DNA of 64,000 bases from JALZCH01 sp036387315 (GTDB lineage Bacteria; Acidobacteriota; Blastocatellia; Pyrinomonadales; Pyrinomonadaceae): contig DASVTY010000099.1 of the NCBI GenBank assembly GCA_036387315.1, positions 3,708 through 67,707 of the forward strand, in the 5' to 3' direction. The position numbers were made by a program, and so were the translations under genes. Shown piece after piece: positions 57,498 to 64,000 of this stretch; positions within the stretch are counted from its first letter, which is position 1; every line of letters begins with the position of its first letter. The notes beneath the pieces are model-generated. The model was not told the origin of the DNA and did no database searches. It worked only from the letters and a program-made list of their open reading frames with translations.

Positions 57498-59474
57498 ATG
57501 CTTCACACTAAAAAAATCTGTTTAATCGCTCTGTTTTGTCTGAATTTATTTGCCCTTGACGCTTTTGCCCGCACGGGCGAATCCGTTCCGGCTTGGCTCT
57601 CACAAGCTCAGGCAGCGCGCGTTCCGACTTACGACAAAGACGTTCCGGCAGTCGTTTTGTACGACGAGCGAATCGTTAGTTTAAGCTCCGACGGGCAGTT
57701 GACGATGACAAGCAATTTCGCCGTCCGGCTGCTCAACCGCGAAGGCAAAATTTTCGCCAAAGCCGCCGAAGTTTATCTGCAAAGCTCAAGCAAAGTGCGC
57801 GATTTAAAGGCTTGGCTGATTCGTCCGAACGGCACAATCAAATACTTCGACAAAGACACAATCGTTGATATAATCGCCGACCCGGACGATGTTTATAACG
57901 AATATCGCGTCAAAACAATTGACGCCGAAGGCGAAGCCGATGCGGGCGCGATTTTCGGTTTTCAATCGGTCGTTGAAGAACGCCCGCTTTTCACGCAGGA
58001 CATCTGGTCGTTTCAAGAACGGCTTCCGACTCTGGTTTCGCGCTACGCGCTCAATTTGCCCGCAGGCTGGCAGGCGGCGAGCGTGACGTTTAACCGCGAC
58101 GAATTAAAACCGCAAGTTTCCGGGACGAGCTATGTCTGGGAAATGCGCGATTTAGCGCCGATTCCGCCCGAATCCGGCAGCCCTTCGGTTCGCAACATTG
58201 CGCCGCGCATTCACGTCAATTATTCGCCCGCGACGCCGAACGCGGCTTATCGCGCGTTCGCTTCGTGGCAGGACGTTTCGCGCTGGGGCAGCGAATTGCA
58301 CGATCCGCATGCCGCCGGAGACGACCAAATCGCCGCCAAAGCACGCGCTTTGACCGCGAATGCGAAAACCGAATTGGATAAAATTCGCGCCGTCGCCGGA
58401 TTCGTCCAAAATCTGCAATATATTTCAATTGACATCGGCGTCGGACGCGGCAACGGCTATCGCCCGCGCCCGGCGAGTCTGGTTTTGCAGCGCGGTTACG
58501 GCGACTGCAAAGACAAGGCGAATCTGATGCGCGCGATGCTAAAAACTCTGGGAATCGAAGCATATCCGGTTTTCATTTATTCGGGCGACCCGACTTTTGT
58601 CAGACAGGAATGGGCTTCGCCGTCGCAGTTTAACCACTGCATTATCGCCGTCAAAGTTAGCGCGGAAACGAATGCTCCGACCGTCGTCACGGACGGCAAG
58701 CTCGGACGCCTTCTGATTTTCGACGCGACCGATTCTTACACGCTGTTGGGCGATTTGCCCGATCACGAACAGGGCAGTTACGCGCTCGTCGCGGCAGGCG
58801 AAAACGGCGGCTTGATTCAAATGCCGATTTTGCCGCCGGATGCCAGTCGTCTCGAACGCCAAGCCGAAGCGGTTCTCGCGGCGGACGGCTCGCTGCAAGG
58901 CGCGATTCGCGAACAGGCTTTCGGACAAACGGCGTCGAAATATCGCGCCGAATCGCGTATGCTCGGAGCGGGCAATTATAAAACGGCGATGGAGCAATGG
59001 CTGACGCATCGAGTCGTCGGCGCGAAAATGTCGAAAATGACTCCGACCGACAAACCGACCGAAAGCCGTTTTGATATTGATATGGAGTTTGCGGCGCAAA
59101 ACTACGCGCAATTGATGCAGGGACGCTTGATGATTTTCAAACCGGCTTTTGTCGGCAGACTCGACCAGCTTTCGGTCAGCGATAAAAAGCGCGTGCATCC
59201 GGTTCTTCTCGATGCGAGCCAGTATTCGGAAACTATCAAAGTCAAGCTGCCCGTCGGGTTCGACGTTGACGAAATGCCCGAGGCGAGCAAATTAGAAACG
59301 CCGTTCGGCAAATTTGCCGTCACATACGAAATCAAAGACGGCAATCTGCTGTTTCATCGCAGTTTGACGCTCAATAAAACGAGCGTCGCGGCTGACAAAT
59401 ACGAAGCCGTCAAAAGCTTTTTCTCCGCCGTACGCGCCGCTGAGCAAAATCCGGTCGTGCTGGTGAAAAAATGA
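57498..59474 (+). CDS. Exported DUF3857/transglutaminase-like protein with intact triad
   Basis: 658 residues. Signal peptide 1-25 (D-A-F-A). DUF3857 about 45-235, then a transglutaminase-like core. The triad can be read as Cys337 (Y-G-D-C-K-D-K-A), His in F-N-H-C-I-I-A-V and Asp in I-F-D-A-T-D. R-G-Y-G-D-C-K-D-K-A is the family hallmark. It likely acts in the periplasm as a cysteine peptidase or transglutaminase. It has the same length as the paralogue at 53592, which lacks the Cys. Its stop overlaps the ATG of the DUF2071 gene (ATGA). Confidence 0.88.
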   Translation: MLHTKKICLIALFCLNLFALDAFARTGESVPAWLSQAQAARVPTYDKDVPAVVLYDERIVSLSSDGQLTMTSNFAVRLLNREGKIFAKAAEVYLQSSSKVRDLKAWLIRPNGTIKYFDKDTIVDIIADPDDVYNEYRVKTIDAEGEADAGAIFGFQSVVEERPLFTQDIWSFQERLPTLVSRYALNLPAGWQAASVTFNRDELKPQVSGTSYVWEMRDLAPIPPESGSPSVRNIAPRIHVNYSPATPNAAYRAFASWQDVSRWGSELHDPHAAGDDQIAAKARALTANAKTELDKIRAVAGFVQNLQYISIDIGVGRGNGYRPRPASLVLQRGYGDCKDKANLMRAMLKTLGIEAYPVFIYSGDPTFVRQEWASPSQFNHCIIAVKVSAETNAPTVVTDGKLGRLLIFDATDSYTLLGDLPDHEQGSYALVAAGENGGLIQMPILPPDASRLERQAEAVLAADGSLQGAIREQAFGQTASKYRAESRMLGAGNYKTAMEQWLTHRVVGAKMSKMTPTDKPTESRFDIDMEFAAQNYAQLMQGRLMIFKPAFVGRLDQLSVSDKKRVHPVLLDASQYSETIKVKLPVGFDVDEMPEASKLETPFGKFAVTYEIKDGNLLFHRSLTLNKTSVAADKYEAVKSFFSAVRAAEQNPVVLVKK

Positions 59475-60175
59475 AACGGTTTCTCTCCGCGCGTTGGCAA
59501 GACCTCATAATGGCGAATTATGAAATTCCGCCCGAAGTTTTACGAGAATTTGTTCCGCGCGGAACCGAAATTGATTACTGGAACGGCGAGTGTTACGCGA
59601 GTCTGGTGGCTTTCAAATTCGCGGACACCGCCGTTTTAGGTTTTCGCATTCCGTTTCACGTTAATTTTGAAGAAATAAATCTGCGGTTTTACGTCCGGCG
59701 CGAAACCGCGGAAGAAACGAGACGCGGCGTGGTTTTCGTTAAGGAAATCGTGCCGCGTCTCGCTATTTGTCTGGTCGCCAACACGCTCTACGGCGAAAAA
59801 TATGAGGCTTGGCGCACTCGGTTTGAAGAAACCGAAAATCGTTTGAGCTATTTTTGGACGCGCGGCGATTGCTCGAATAAAATCGGGATAGAATTCGGTG
59901 AGAGTCTCGGCGTGCCGAAAGCGGACTCGCACGCCGAATTTATTATCGAGCATTATTGGGGCTATACGAAATTGAACGAGAGAAAAACCGGCGAATACAA
60001 AGTCGAGCATCCGAAATGGGAATTAAAAGAAATCAAAAATGTTGAAATAGCAGTTGATTTTGCCGCAACTTACGGCAAACGATTTTCATTTTTGAATCAA
60101 ACCGAGCCGCGTTCCGTCTTGTTTGCTGCCGGTTCTGAAATTTCGGTTTATAAAGGCGAGAAGATATATTTGTAA
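59471..60175 (+). CDS. DUF2071 (YqjF-like) protein
   Basis: 234 residues. The DUF2071 pattern starts F-L-S-A-R-W-Q-D-L-I-M-A-N-Y-E-I-P and continues V-A-F-K-F, F-H-V-N-F-E-E-I-N-L-R-F-Y-V and G-V-V-F-V-K-E-I-V-P. It folds like acetoacetate decarboxylase but lacks a clear catalytic Lys in this reading. Cytoplasmic. Its ATG overlaps the upstream stop by 4 nt (coupling). Role unknown. Confidence 0.78.
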   Translation: MKRFLSARWQDLIMANYEIPPEVLREFVPRGTEIDYWNGECYASLVAFKFADTAVLGFRIPFHVNFEEINLRFYVRRETAEETRRGVVFVKEIVPRLAICLVANTLYGEKYEAWRTRFEETENRLSYFWTRGDCSNKIGIEFGESLGVPKADSHAEFIIEHYWGYTKLNERKTGEYKVEHPKWELKEIKNVEIAVDFAATYGKRFSFLNQTEPRSVLFAAGSEISVYKGEKIYL

Positions 60176-60181
60176 TTTTTA

Positions 60182-60263
60182 ACCGCCGATACGCAGAGAC
60201 GCCGAGCTTTAAAAATCAAATGAAAAAGATTTCTTTTTCTTGGCGTCTCTGCGTATCGGCGGT
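60182..60263. repeat. Inverted-repeat element, ACCGCCGA family, copy 3
   Basis: Perfect 22-nt arms (60182-60203, 60242-60263) carrying the copy-specific GATACGCA unit in both arms. It begins 6 nt after the upstream stop codon, and its right end, GGCGGTGA, provides the ribosome site for ATG at 60273. Confidence 0.92.
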
Positions 60264-60272
60264 GAAATATTA

Positions 60273-60752
60273 ATGAAAATCGCTGCAATTGTCGCCGTCG
60301 CGCAAAATCTGGCAATCGGCAAAAACGGAAAACTGCCGTGGCATTACAAATCCGATTTGCGTTTTTTTAAACAAACGACGACCGGAAACGCCGTCTTAAT
60401 GGGCTGGAACACCTGGATTTCAATCGGCAAGCCTTTGCCCAATCGCCTGAACATCGTTTTGAGCCGAAAACACGGAATCGAAAACCAGCCTTCGGTGTTG
60501 CTGATGCGAAATCGGGAAGAAGTTCTAACGCTCGCCGAATATTTGAATTGCGATTTGTTCATCACGGGCGGCGCGGCGGTTTTCGAGTTATTTAAAGACG
60601 ACATCGAGCGATGGTTTGTCACCGAAATTCCCGAAACAATCGCCGAAGCCGATGTTTTTCTGCCGACTGATTTTCTCAATTCTTTTAGTCTCGCCGAAAC
60701 GAGAACGCTCGAAGAAAATTTACAGGTAAAAATCTATGAGCGCGGCAAATGA
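60273..60752 (+). CDS. dfrA: Dihydrofolate reductase
   Basis: 159 residues from ATG at 60273, the normal length. I-A-A-I-V-A-V-A-Q-N-L-A-I-G-K-N-G-K-L-P-W opens the fold; M-G-W-N-T-W binds NADPH and F-I-T-G-G-A-A-V-F is the second nucleotide segment. It reduces dihydrofolate for thymidylate and purine synthesis. The substrate-site acidic residue lies in the S-D-L-R-F-F segment. The gene overlaps the next one by 17 nt. Confidence 0.92.
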   Translation: MKIAAIVAVAQNLAIGKNGKLPWHYKSDLRFFKQTTTGNAVLMGWNTWISIGKPLPNRLNIVLSRKHGIENQPSVLLMRNREEVLTLAEYLNCDLFITGGAAVFELFKDDIERWFVTEIPETIAEADVFLPTDFLNSFSLAETRTLEENLQVKIYERGK

Positions 60753-61344
60753 AAAATTAAGGCAAGAGCTTTTGGCAATGCGCGCGGAAGACGAACGCCT
60801 GCGCGATGAATTGGCGCAAACCGGCGAGCTTTTCGATGGTTATCACCTGACGATGGAATCGGTTCATTTGAAAAATGCCGCGCGGCTCGAAGAAATGCTC
60901 GCCGAATATGGCTGGCTCGGCAAATCTCTGGTCGGCGAAGACGGCGCGGAAGCCGCCTGGCTCATCATTCAGCACGCAATTTCGCGCCCGGATTTGCAAA
61001 GAAAAGTTTTGCCGATTTTGCGAAAAGAGATTGAAAAAGGCGAAGCGCCCGCTTGGCAAGTCGCGTATCTTGAAGATCGAATCTTGACCTTTGAAGGAAA
61101 ATCGCAGATTTACGGAACTCAATTTGACTGGAATGAGCAGGGCAAAATGTCTCCGTTGCCCGTTTTCGAGCCGGAAAAAATTGACGAACGCCGCATCGGC
61201 GTCGGTCTTTCCATTCCTTACTCCGAAATTATCGAAAAGCACCGTGAGTATGCCGAAGAATCAAATGAAAAGCCGCCCGCCGATTTCGACGGGCGGCAGC
61301 GCGAATTTGAAGAATGGGCGCGCGCGGTCGGTTGGCGCAATTAA
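60736..61344 (+). CDS. DUF6624 protein
   Basis: 202 residues. An N-terminal charged helical stretch is followed by the DUF6624 pattern: L-A-E-Y-G-W-L-G-K-S-L-V-G-E-D-G-A-E-A-A-W-L, then Y-L-E-D-R-I and Q-I-Y-G-T-Q-F. The family is helical with unknown activity. Its start lies inside dfrA (17-nt overlap), which means translational coupling. The N-terminal part of the exported VWA protein at 5210-6847 is related. The stop overlaps that of the convergent esterase. Confidence 0.78.
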   Translation: MSAANEKLRQELLAMRAEDERLRDELAQTGELFDGYHLTMESVHLKNAARLEEMLAEYGWLGKSLVGEDGAEAAWLIIQHAISRPDLQRKVLPILRKEIEKGEAPAWQVAYLEDRILTFEGKSQIYGTQFDWNEQGKMSPLPVFEPEKIDERRIGVGLSIPYSEIIEKHREYAEESNEKPPADFDGRQREFEEWARAVGWRN

Positions 61345-62075
61345 GACAAAAATTTGTCCAAAAAGTACGGCAGCATTTTGCGCCACCAATCCCAATCGTG
61401 GCGAACATCAGCGCCCCAAACGTCCAGAAGATGCGGAATGCCTTTCGAGTGCAAAATGCGCGACAGGTCGCGGCTGCGCTCCGGCGCTTCAAATGCGCCC
61501 GAACCCGTAACGATTACAATCGAATCGGCTTTTCGCAAGATAGGCAGATAATAATCGTCGTTCAAATTCTGCATATACTCGATTGGATTATTGAAATAGA
61601 CGTTATCATCGTGAAAACCGTCCAAAAATCCGCGAATGTCGTAAGAGCCGCTCATCGCAATCGTGCCCCGGAATAAATCCGGGTGTTTGAAATAAGCATT
61701 GGCGCAAAGAGTTGCGCCCAAAGATGCGCCGGTCGTTAAAGGTTTGGCATCATCGCCGCATTCGTTTTTTATCAAAGGCAAAACTTCTTCCGTAATATAT
61801 CGGTCGTAGCGCGTCAAAAGCTCGGCTTTCCAAGCCGGATGCGCTTCTTTGTTTAAAAGCGAATAGCGGTTGACGCTGTTGATTGAATAAGCGCGGATTT
61901 GACCGCTTTCGATAAAAGGTTTAATGGCATTAACCAATAAAAATCGTTCGTATTCGAGATAATCTGCGGCGGCGGTCGGAAACATCAACAGCGGATAACC
62001 CGCGTGTCCGTAAGCCACGAGCGGCATTTCCGCGCCTAGATTATGACTAAACCAAGACGTAGTATCACGTCGCAT
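61341..62075 (-). CDS. Esterase-like alpha/beta hydrolase
   Basis: 244 residues. Resembles the putative esterase (EsteraseD/Fes-like) group: G-H-A-G-Y-P-L-L-M-F-P-T at the N-terminus, nucleophile elbow G-A-S-L-G-A, and D-V-R-H-D-W-D-W-W near the C-terminus with the His. No signal peptide. A GAGGAGAG site precedes ATG. Substrate unknown. Confidence 0.8.
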   Translation of the reverse strand: MRRDTTSWFSHNLGAEMPLVAYGHAGYPLLMFPTAAADYLEYERFLLVNAIKPFIESGQIRAYSINSVNRYSLLNKEAHPAWKAELLTRYDRYITEEVLPLIKNECGDDAKPLTTGASLGATLCANAYFKHPDLFRGTIAMSGSYDIRGFLDGFHDDNVYFNNPIEYMQNLNDDYYLPILRKADSIVIVTGSGAFEAPERSRDLSRILHSKGIPHLLDVWGADVRHDWDWWRKMLPYFLDKFLS

Positions 62076-62145
62076 AAAATATTTACTCTCCTCGATAATT
62101 TGTTATAAAAAGCTGAATTTAATCTTGTGAGGTTAAAAGAAAAAT

Positions 62146-62187
62146 GCGCCGACTTCAAGTTTGCCGCGGCAAACTTGAAGTCGGCGC
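62146..62187 (-). terminator. Perfect 42-bp palindrome after the lipoprotein gene
   Basis: Fully palindromic (centre GCCGCGGC), starting 7 nt after the lipoprotein stop codon. On the minus strand it is followed by a T-rich run (CATTTTTCTTTTAAC), which fits a strong rho-independent terminator. Confidence 0.85.
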
Positions 62188-62194
62188 GAATGAT

Positions 62195-63148
62195 TTACTT
62201 GATAACGGTAATTTCGCGCGTCGTCGAATTGTAGCCGCCGTTGTCAACCGGATTGCCGTTTTGATCAACGAGTTCGAGCTTTACTTTGTGCGCGCCCGCG
62301 TTCCAGCCCGTAAGCCAAACCGGCTGCCATTTTTCGATAAATTTCGATTCGGTGTTGTTAACCGTGTAACGCACGCGATATTCGCCGCCGTCGCCTTTCA
62401 ATTTGGCATTGGCGAGCCAGAAATCAATCATAATCGCTTCCGTGTCAGCGCCTTTGTATTCACCTTTCGGTCGGCTGTAAGTTAAAAGTGGTTTGGTTTT
62501 ATCCACCGCTCCGGCGGTCGTCGCCTGCATCTCTTTGCCTTCGGGCGTTGCGGCGGCGTTAGTGTTTGACATCGGCTGACCGGAGTTTGTGGTTGCTGGT
62601 TTCGTCGCATCTGCGCCGCCGTTTTTGACGATGAATCTGACCATTTGAAACGCGCCTTCGTTCTTGTAGCTTTCGTGCCACGGGCGCGAAGGGAAAACGC
62701 GCAAAGTGTGTTCACCGTCAGTCACATTCCGCAATTCAAATTCCTGACCGAGATTGTAATAAGCCTCGTAAGGCTGATTATCCAAAATGACGTGAATGTG
62801 ATTGCCCATTCCGGTCGCCGGGTCTTTCATCGGCTGATAACCTTTTAACTCGCCGCCTAATTCCAATTTGACTTTGACGGTCGAACTGCCGACGGTTGCG
62901 GCTTCTTTCGGCTCGACGATTTTCAAAGTCGGCGCGGCGGCGTCCTGTTCGCCTCGCTGCTCTATCATTCCGCGAATCCGCGCGGGCGTTTCAGTTTCCG
63001 ACAGCGTTTGCGTTTGCGGCGAAGCGGAAACATTTGCGGCGTTAGCATTTGCCGGATTTGTGTTTGCGGTTCGATTTGTATTGGCGTTTTCGCACGCCGC
63101 CAAAAAAGCGATTGAAAGAAATAAACCGACGATTTTAATTTGTTTCAT
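62195..63148 (-). CDS. Putative lipoprotein of unknown function
   Basis: 317 residues. Lipobox A-F-L-A-A-C at 14-19, then an Asn/Ala/Thr-rich linker (about 20-55). A beta-rich domain (about 70-190; G-N-H-I-H-V-I-L-D-N-Q-P-Y-E-A-Y) is followed by another low-complexity stretch and a second beta domain (about 220-317). It probably sits on a membrane facing the periplasm or outside. The H-I-H-V-I-L segment resembles domains of unknown function seen in surface proteins. No catalytic motif was identified. Confidence 0.7.
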   Translation of the reverse strand: MKQIKIVGLFLSIAFLAACENANTNRTANTNPANANAANVSASPQTQTLSETETPARIRGMIEQRGEQDAAAPTLKIVEPKEAATVGSSTVKVKLELGGELKGYQPMKDPATGMGNHIHVILDNQPYEAYYNLGQEFELRNVTDGEHTLRVFPSRPWHESYKNEGAFQMVRFIVKNGGADATKPATTNSGQPMSNTNAAATPEGKEMQATTAGAVDKTKPLLTYSRPKGEYKGADTEAIMIDFWLANAKLKGDGGEYRVRYTVNNTESKFIEKWQPVWLTGWNAGAHKVKLELVDQNGNPVDNGGYNSTTREITVIK

Positions 63149-63168
63149 TTTTTCCTTCTTAATAATTT

Positions 63169-63849
63169 TTAAGCTGCAATAGGAATTTGCTGCAAAACGA
63201 TTTCTTCAACATTATCGAAATCGTAAACTTCGGCAAAACGATTGATTATTTTGTCTTCGACTTCCGCGAGTTCAAGCTCGCGCGACAAAAGCTGATTCAT
63301 CGAAGCTACGGGTTCGCCGTCGCAGGCGACGATGTAATTGAAAAAGCTCAAATCGGTGTTGACGTTTAAAGCAAAACCGTGCGTCGTCACCCAGCGCCGG
63401 AGGTGAACGCCGATTGCGGCGACTTTGCCGAATTGCGTGTGAACGCCGGTTAAACCTTCGATTCTGAAACCTTCCAGCCCGAAATCGCCGACGGCGCGAA
63501 TCAGGCTTTCTTCGATTTCGCGGACGTAACGATGCACGTCTTCGCGGTCGGGGCTGAGGTTGAAAATCGGATAACCGACGATTTGCCCGATGCCGTGATA
63601 CGTTATTTTTCCGCCGCGATTGGTTTCAAAAACCGAAACGCCGAGTTTCTCCAGCAATTCCGGCGTCGCCAGAATTCCGTTTGCGTTGCCGCGCCTGCCT
63701 AAAGTATAAGTATGCGGATGTTCGAGCAGCAAAAGCGTGTCGGGCTGGCGGCGTTCGAGAACCGCTTGCTCGGTTTCTTTTTGCACCCGGAGCGCTTCGG
63801 CATACCCGATTCTTCCCAAACGGCGAACTTGTAACTGGCGTTTTGACAT
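63169..63849 (-). CDS. lipB: Octanoyl-[acyl-carrier-protein]:protein N-octanoyltransferase
   Basis: 226 residues from ATG at 63849; TTG at 63861 is an alternative. LipB motifs are L-L-E-H-P-H-T-Y-T-L-G-R-R-G, then R-G-G-K-I-T-Y-H-G-I-G-Q-I-V-G-Y-P, then G-V-H-T-Q-F-G-K-V-A-A-I-G-V and H-G-F-A-L-N-V-N-T-D-L. The thioester Cys is in Y-I-V-A-C-D-G. It transfers octanoate from ACP to lipoyl domains of 2-oxoacid dehydrogenases. No lipA is adjacent. Confidence 0.92.
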   Translation of the reverse strand: MSKRQLQVRRLGRIGYAEALRVQKETEQAVLERRQPDTLLLLEHPHTYTLGRRGNANGILATPELLEKLGVSVFETNRGGKITYHGIGQIVGYPIFNLSPDREDVHRYVREIEESLIRAVGDFGLEGFRIEGLTGVHTQFGKVAAIGVHLRRWVTTHGFALNVNTDLSFFNYIVACDGEPVASMNQLLSRELELAEVEDKIINRFAEVYDFDNVEEIVLQQIPIAA

Positions 63850-63920
63850 CTTTGCCTGCAATTAATTACAAGTTAAATTGTAACGAGATTCGTAAAATTT
63901 GGAAACGCGAGAAAAATTGG

Positions 63921-64000
63921 ATGAAAAAAATACTGAATTTTAAAATTGTTTTAGCCGTTTTGATGTGCGCTTTTTTGTTTGAAGTTTCGGCTGAAGCGCA
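63921..64000 (+). CDS. Start of a secreted protein (cut by window end)
   Basis: ATG at 63921 begins a Lys-rich then hydrophobic segment (M-K-K-I-L-N-F-K-I-V-L-A-V-L-M-C-A-F-L-F) ending S-A-E-A at the window edge, a classical signal peptide. Nothing more can be said about the product. Confidence 0.55.
   Translation, partial: MKKILNFKIVLAVLMCAFLFEVSAEA

Overview
The window looks like chromosomal DNA from an Acidobacteriota member, most likely Blastocatellia / Pyrinomonadaceae-like. This is inferred from gene content: two large Oar-type TonB receptors with a carboxypeptidase-regulatory-like N-terminus, a 'VWFA-related' protein, DUF3857/transglutaminase proteins, a delta-60-repeat/FG-GAP exoprotein, and an MglA/Roadblock pair. 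No rRNA, tRNA, CRISPR array or prophage was seen.

Layout: 1-1532 is the edge of a TerY-type vWA locus. 1827-6847 holds a TonB receptor, a small SET-domain methyltransferase and a DUF6624-VWA exported protein. 7194-8357 is mglA/mglB. 8722-13135 is yvcK(glmR)-glmU-glmS, the UDP-GlcNAc supply genes. 13203-17875 holds envelope-glycan type genes (flavoprotein, DUF2142, GT-C). 17880-23531 holds dusB, a DUF6883/DUF4926 pair, an amidohydrolase and a TonB-like protein. 24437-40356 is a long minus-strand run: tetR, TonB receptor, hydrolase, KASIII-like enzyme, acyl-CoA ligase, hydrolase, MaoC, MFS, mfd and a SurA-like foldase. It looks like a TetR-controlled acyl/lipid uptake and processing cluster. 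40510-44712 holds mscS, a mosaic lysS, an IS200-like transposase and rraB. 44806-47970 is a giant repeat protein. 48212-49190 is a small accessory patch with a degenerate transposase, a 23-residue ORF and palindromes. 49224-51636 is fasciclin, RskA and SigK. 51700-53339 holds palindromes, a broken mazF-type toxin, its antitoxin and class I aldolase. 53592-61344 is a plus-strand run with two DUF3857 proteins flanking a TPR protein, then DUF2071, dfrA and DUF6624. 61341-64000 holds an esterase, a lipoprotein, lipB and the start of a secreted protein.

The most unusual signal is a set of short inverted-repeat elements. Their arms are built of tandem 7-8-nt units with a different unit sequence at nearly every site, and they sit between the stop codon of one gene and the start codon of the next. 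In the 24-36 kb run, seven of eight intergenic gaps carry one. The elements also intrude into coding DNA: three in-frame patches in mfd, the C-terminus of a membrane protein, and the start codon of a hydrolase. In one family the two arms of each copy share copy-specific base changes.

Other points of interest: a foreign-looking segment inside lysS; a Y1-transposase homologue that has lost catalytic residues; a mazF remnant ending in a perfect palindrome; a SigK-RskA-fasciclin arrangement also known from Mycobacterium; a repeated TetR operator; and a DUF3857 pair in which one member has lost the transglutaminase cysteine. All family calls are from reading motifs; no search was run.
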